Below, in pieces: positions 42,987 through 44,542 of a stretch of 44,542 nucleotides of DNA. Position 1 is the first letter of the stretch; every line of letters starts with the position of its first letter. The DNA comes from Afipia birgiae 34632 (GTDB lineage: Bacteria; Pseudomonadota; Alphaproteobacteria; Rhizobiales; Xanthobacteraceae). Below the pieces are notes generated by a model. The model made no database searches and was not told the DNA's origin. It was given only the letters and a program-made list of their open reading frames with translations. A program made the position numbers and the translations under genes. The DNA is taken from the NCBI RefSeq assembly GCF_000308295.2, contig NZ_HG326653.1, positions 908,879 through 953,420 on the forward strand. The letters are read 5' to 3'.

Positions 42987-43224
42987 CCATGTGGTGAGGC
43001 ACCTCCGTTTTGGGGCCGCCTTCATAGTGATGACCCCCAGTCCCAGTATTCGCACCGGTTCTTTTAGACGGGGACTTTGGATGCGTCGTTGAATGAGGCA
43101 CTCCCGTTTTCACCCCTCCTTGATAATGATGCGCATTACCTTTGTCAGATGCGCTCTGCGCCATGGCGGGAACCGCCATGAACTGAACTGCAACTGCGAT
43201 AGCAACCATCTTCCGCGTGATCAT
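42973..43224 (-). CDS. Small secreted His-rich protein with duplicated motif
   Basis: An 83-residue protein with a signal peptide (MITRKMVAIAVAVQFMAVPA to AMAQ). The mature part carries two copies of HHYxGGxKTxVPH: HHYQGGVKTGVPH and HHYEGGPKTEVPHH, separated by a Lys/Thr/Gly linker. The His clusters suggest periplasmic metal binding, perhaps copper given the FixI and CusF-like neighbours, but this is inference. GGAG lies 8 bases before the ATG at 43224; upstream in-frame Met codons are unlikely starts. A FixK/FNR-like site precedes it at 43285-43298. Confidence 0.78.
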   Translation of the reverse strand: MITRKMVAIAVAVQFMAVPAMAQSASDKGNAHHYQGGVKTGVPHSTTHPKSPSKRTGANTGTGGHHYEGGPKTEVPHHMGDKK

Positions 43225-43284
43225 CGAACTTCTCCGTGCGTGCATCGAACGTCGATATGAAAGCCGAAAATCTCGAGCGATGTA

Positions 43285-43298
43285 TTGATTAAAGTTAA
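43285..43298 (-). promoter_or_regulatory. FixK/FNR-like box before the His-rich gene
   Basis: TTGAT-TAAA-GTTAA differs at one position from the FixK/FNR pattern TTGAY-N4-RTCAA. Its centre (43291.5) would place a class II start point near 43250, 26 bases before the ATG. A similar site with the same mismatch precedes the CusF-like gene. Confidence 0.4.
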
Positions 43299-43389
43299 TG
43301 TTTGGTCGAACGTAAGCGCCCAAATTCGTGCCCAGAATTTAAGCAAACGATCCTGGCAACATAGAGTAGACGAACACTAGACGACATTC

Positions 43390-43536
43390 GTGGATATAGA
43401 AGTCAGTGAATCGCAGGTACGCTTGCTCGCAGGCCACGCCAAGCGCCGTGAATTTCCTCTCGACGTTGCGCCAAGACGTCGGGGATTATCTGGACCTCAC
43501 GGCTGGGTCCGTCTCGCCTATAATGAAGCAGTTTGA
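43390..43536 (+). CDS. Possible small protein or gene fragment
   Basis: A 48-codon ORF beginning at GTG 43390, reading GHAKRREFPLDVAPRRRGL and PHGWVRLAYNEAV. The composition looks protein-like and codon use is partly GC3-biased, but there is no clear ribosome-binding site and no family recognised. It may be a remnant of a longer gene in this patchy region. Confidence 0.25.
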   Translation: MDIEVSESQVRLLAGHAKRREFPLDVAPRRRGLSGPHGWVRLAYNEAV

Positions 43537-43603
43537 AGCCGCCAGTTGAATCGCTTAGCCGTCGTTGAGACAGAAGCTGGATCGGGTCCCTGGAACACAT
43601 CCG

Positions 43604-43981
43604 TCAGGGGATTTTGTCGATGTGGGTGATCATGACAGCACCACGGTGTCGACCCACGATGAAATGAATATGATCGCCAGGTTTTAATCCGTTGAGCATT
43701 TTGCGGGAGGTCACATGGAAGACCATATTCATGGCTGGCATCCATATGCTGCCATCGGGACTTCGCAGCTCGAGATGAAAGATGTTGACCGTACCCGGCC
43801 CTGCATCAAGCGCCTCCACCGTTCCCTGCGATCGAACGTGGCGCGACGGTGGAAGTCCCTTCGTTGCTTGCATCTGCTCCATGCGCGTAAGCCATTCAAC
43901 GCCGGTCATCGATGCGGAAGCCGGAAGAGCAGCGGTCATAAACAAGCCTACCAATGAAGCGTAACCCAATACCTTAAACAT
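43604..43981 (-). CDS. CusF-like periplasmic copper-binding protein
   Basis: A 125-residue protein with a signal peptide (YASLVGLFMTAALPASAS). The C-terminal half is a CusF-type small beta-barrel: GTVEALDAGPGTVNIFHLEL, then IWMPAMNMVFHV, GLKPGDHIHF and VMITHIDKI. The ligands His69, Trp80, Met84 and Met86 match the His/Trp/Met set of CusF, which carries Cu(I)/Ag(I) in the periplasm. The ATG at 43981 is preceded by GAGGGGAG; the GTG one codon upstream is less likely. An inverted repeat and a FixK-like site lie in the upstream region. Confidence 0.85.
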   Translation of the reverse strand: MFKVLGYASLVGLFMTAALPASASMTGVEWLTRMEQMQATKGLPPSRHVRSQGTVEALDAGPGTVNIFHLELRSPDGSIWMPAMNMVFHVTSRKMLNGLKPGDHIHFIVGRHRGAVMITHIDKIP

Positions 43982-43997
43982 CACATCTCCCCTCGGG

Positions 43998-44024
43998 CCT
44001 AGGGATGGAGTGTTCTACCCTAGG
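43998..44024 (-). promoter_or_regulatory. Inverted repeat in the CusF-like gene leader
   Basis: CCTAGGG (43998-44004) and CCCTAGG (44018-44024) are perfect complements separated by 13 bp, 17 to 43 bp before the start codon. It could be an operator for a metal-responsive regulator or an mRNA hairpin in front of the ribosome-binding site. It does not match the usual CueR spacing. Confidence 0.4.
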
Positions 44025-44074
44025 TCTCTTTTCGACATCAGCGTCCTCTTTAGCTTTTCGAAATTTGCACGGGA

Positions 44075-44088
44075 TTGATTTGGATTAA
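44075..44088 (-). promoter_or_regulatory. FixK/FNR-like box before the CusF-like gene
   Basis: TTGAT-TTGG-ATTAA departs from the FixK/FNR consensus TTGAT-N4-ATCAA at one base. It is centred about 100 bp upstream of the start codon, leaving room for a leader of about 60 bases that includes the inverted repeat. Together with fixI and fixS nearby it suggests low-oxygen control of copper handling. Confidence 0.4.
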
Positions 44089-44302
44089 TAAATCGCCGAT
44101 TAATATTGTGGCGTGCGCTATATCAGCAGGGAATAAGTCTAATCCTGATGATATCTGGCCTATACCTCGAGCGGTGAGCATTCTGCCACGACTCTTGAAC
44201 ATTGAACCGGCCGCCCCCTTGCGTTGCTTCATTGAGGCAATCGTTGATTCTCCATGGTTCAGGGATTCGACTACTCTCGTCCCCACTCGAACTGACAAAT
44301 GT

Positions 44303-44401
44303 CACCCGCTCGTTCGTCCCCATATCGGGTGCCATAATGTCGGTGTGAGGTCCGACGAACGGAATCATCTCCAGCATATAGCGGCGCGACAGCGATTCTA
44401 G
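44303..44401 (-). pseudogene. Relic of a glutamate dehydrogenase gene
   Basis: A 33-codon stretch on the minus strand reads [18 protein letters not shown] then [15 protein letters not shown], which fits the conserved core of Glu/Leu/Phe/Val dehydrogenases (RRY...[14 protein letters not shown]). Homology stops abruptly at both ends: the expected MAWxxDTYS segment after it is missing, and a stop lies upstream in frame. This is a small fragment of a lost gene. Confidence 0.7.
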
Positions 44402-44482
44402 TTCATGCTAGTGCGCGCGCGATTTTCTCGACTAAGTGTACGGTTAGGCGATGATTCGCCAGTAACTATCCCGGACCAATAG

Positions 44483-44542
44483 ATGCAAGTTGACGCCGTT
44501 TTCCCAACTACACAGCGCGATGTTCGCCTCGATTTGTTCCGG
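44483..44542 (+). CDS. OpgC family protein, N-terminus only (runs off the window)
   Basis: The last 60 bases start at ATG 44483 and read MQVDAVFPTTQRDVRLDLFR with no stop. The end, RDVRLDLFR, matches the N-terminal signature of the opgC product in this window (RELRLDLFRG), so a second OpgC-type membrane acyltransferase gene very likely begins here. Function and completeness cannot be judged. Confidence 0.6.
   Translation, partial: MQVDAVFPTTQRDVRLDLFR

Noticed and set aside
1..44542. CRISPR arrays, IS elements or rRNA genes
   Set aside because: No regularly spaced repeats, no transposase or integrase motifs and no rRNA sequence were seen on either strand.

Overview
The window looks like a chromosomal segment of an alphaproteobacterium of the Bradyrhizobium/Afipia/Rhodopseudomonas group (Nitrobacteraceae). 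Support comes from high GC with strong GC3 coding bias, a GcrA cell-cycle regulator, an aerobic box pathway for benzoyl-CoA, an alphaproteobacterial SAM-II riboswitch in front of metZ, FixI/FixS, and intergenic palindromes of the kind scattered through these genomes. The genus is inferred; no 16S or other marker lies in the window.

Positions 1-8910 hold an aerobic benzoate module. A BoxR/BzdR-type regulator (XRE helix-turn-helix fused to a shikimate-kinase-like domain) and a coupled unknown gene run leftward. Benzoate-CoA ligase, an alpha/beta hydrolase, boxC, boxB and boxA run rightward. Benzoate would be activated to its CoA thioester, epoxidised by BoxAB and cleaved by BoxC. The promoter regions of bclA and boxC share a 14-bp near-palindrome, and the boxC region also carries helically phased TGCA repeats, a good candidate operator.

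Positions 9100-33930 are mostly ordinary core genes: an SDR oxidoreductase, a polysaccharide deacetylase, a BON/OmpA-like envelope protein, a frameshifted DinB gene, a UPF0104 membrane protein, a PhoR-like kinase, gcrA, argD-argF, hslO, apaG, an opgC operon with two SGNH-hydrolase genes, metZ under a SAM-II riboswitch, a double-length dCTP-deaminase-type protein, an acyl-CoA dehydrogenase, a MATE pump, an EAL protein with a degenerate receiver, small SRPBCC and VOC proteins, an AraC regulator and ogt.

Positions 34064-40260 look like an accessory island next to tRNA-Gly(CCC). It carries a stand-alone caspase-like protease with an unrecognised C-terminal region, a small unknown ORF, an AbiEi/AbiEii toxin-antitoxin pair with an autoregulatory-looking operator, a propeller/TPR-like protein, and a DUF2130 nuclease-like gene that appears truncated at its 5' end where the island meets fixI. 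No integrase or flanking direct repeat was found.

Positions 40322-44542 hold fixI and fixS (copper supply and assembly of cbb3 oxidase) without fixNOQPGH next to them. A patchy region follows with a secreted His-rich protein, a coupled small ORF, a CusF-like periplasmic copper protein, two FixK/FNR-like boxes in front of these genes, a 33-residue relic of a glutamate dehydrogenase gene and the start of a second OpgC-family gene that runs off the window.
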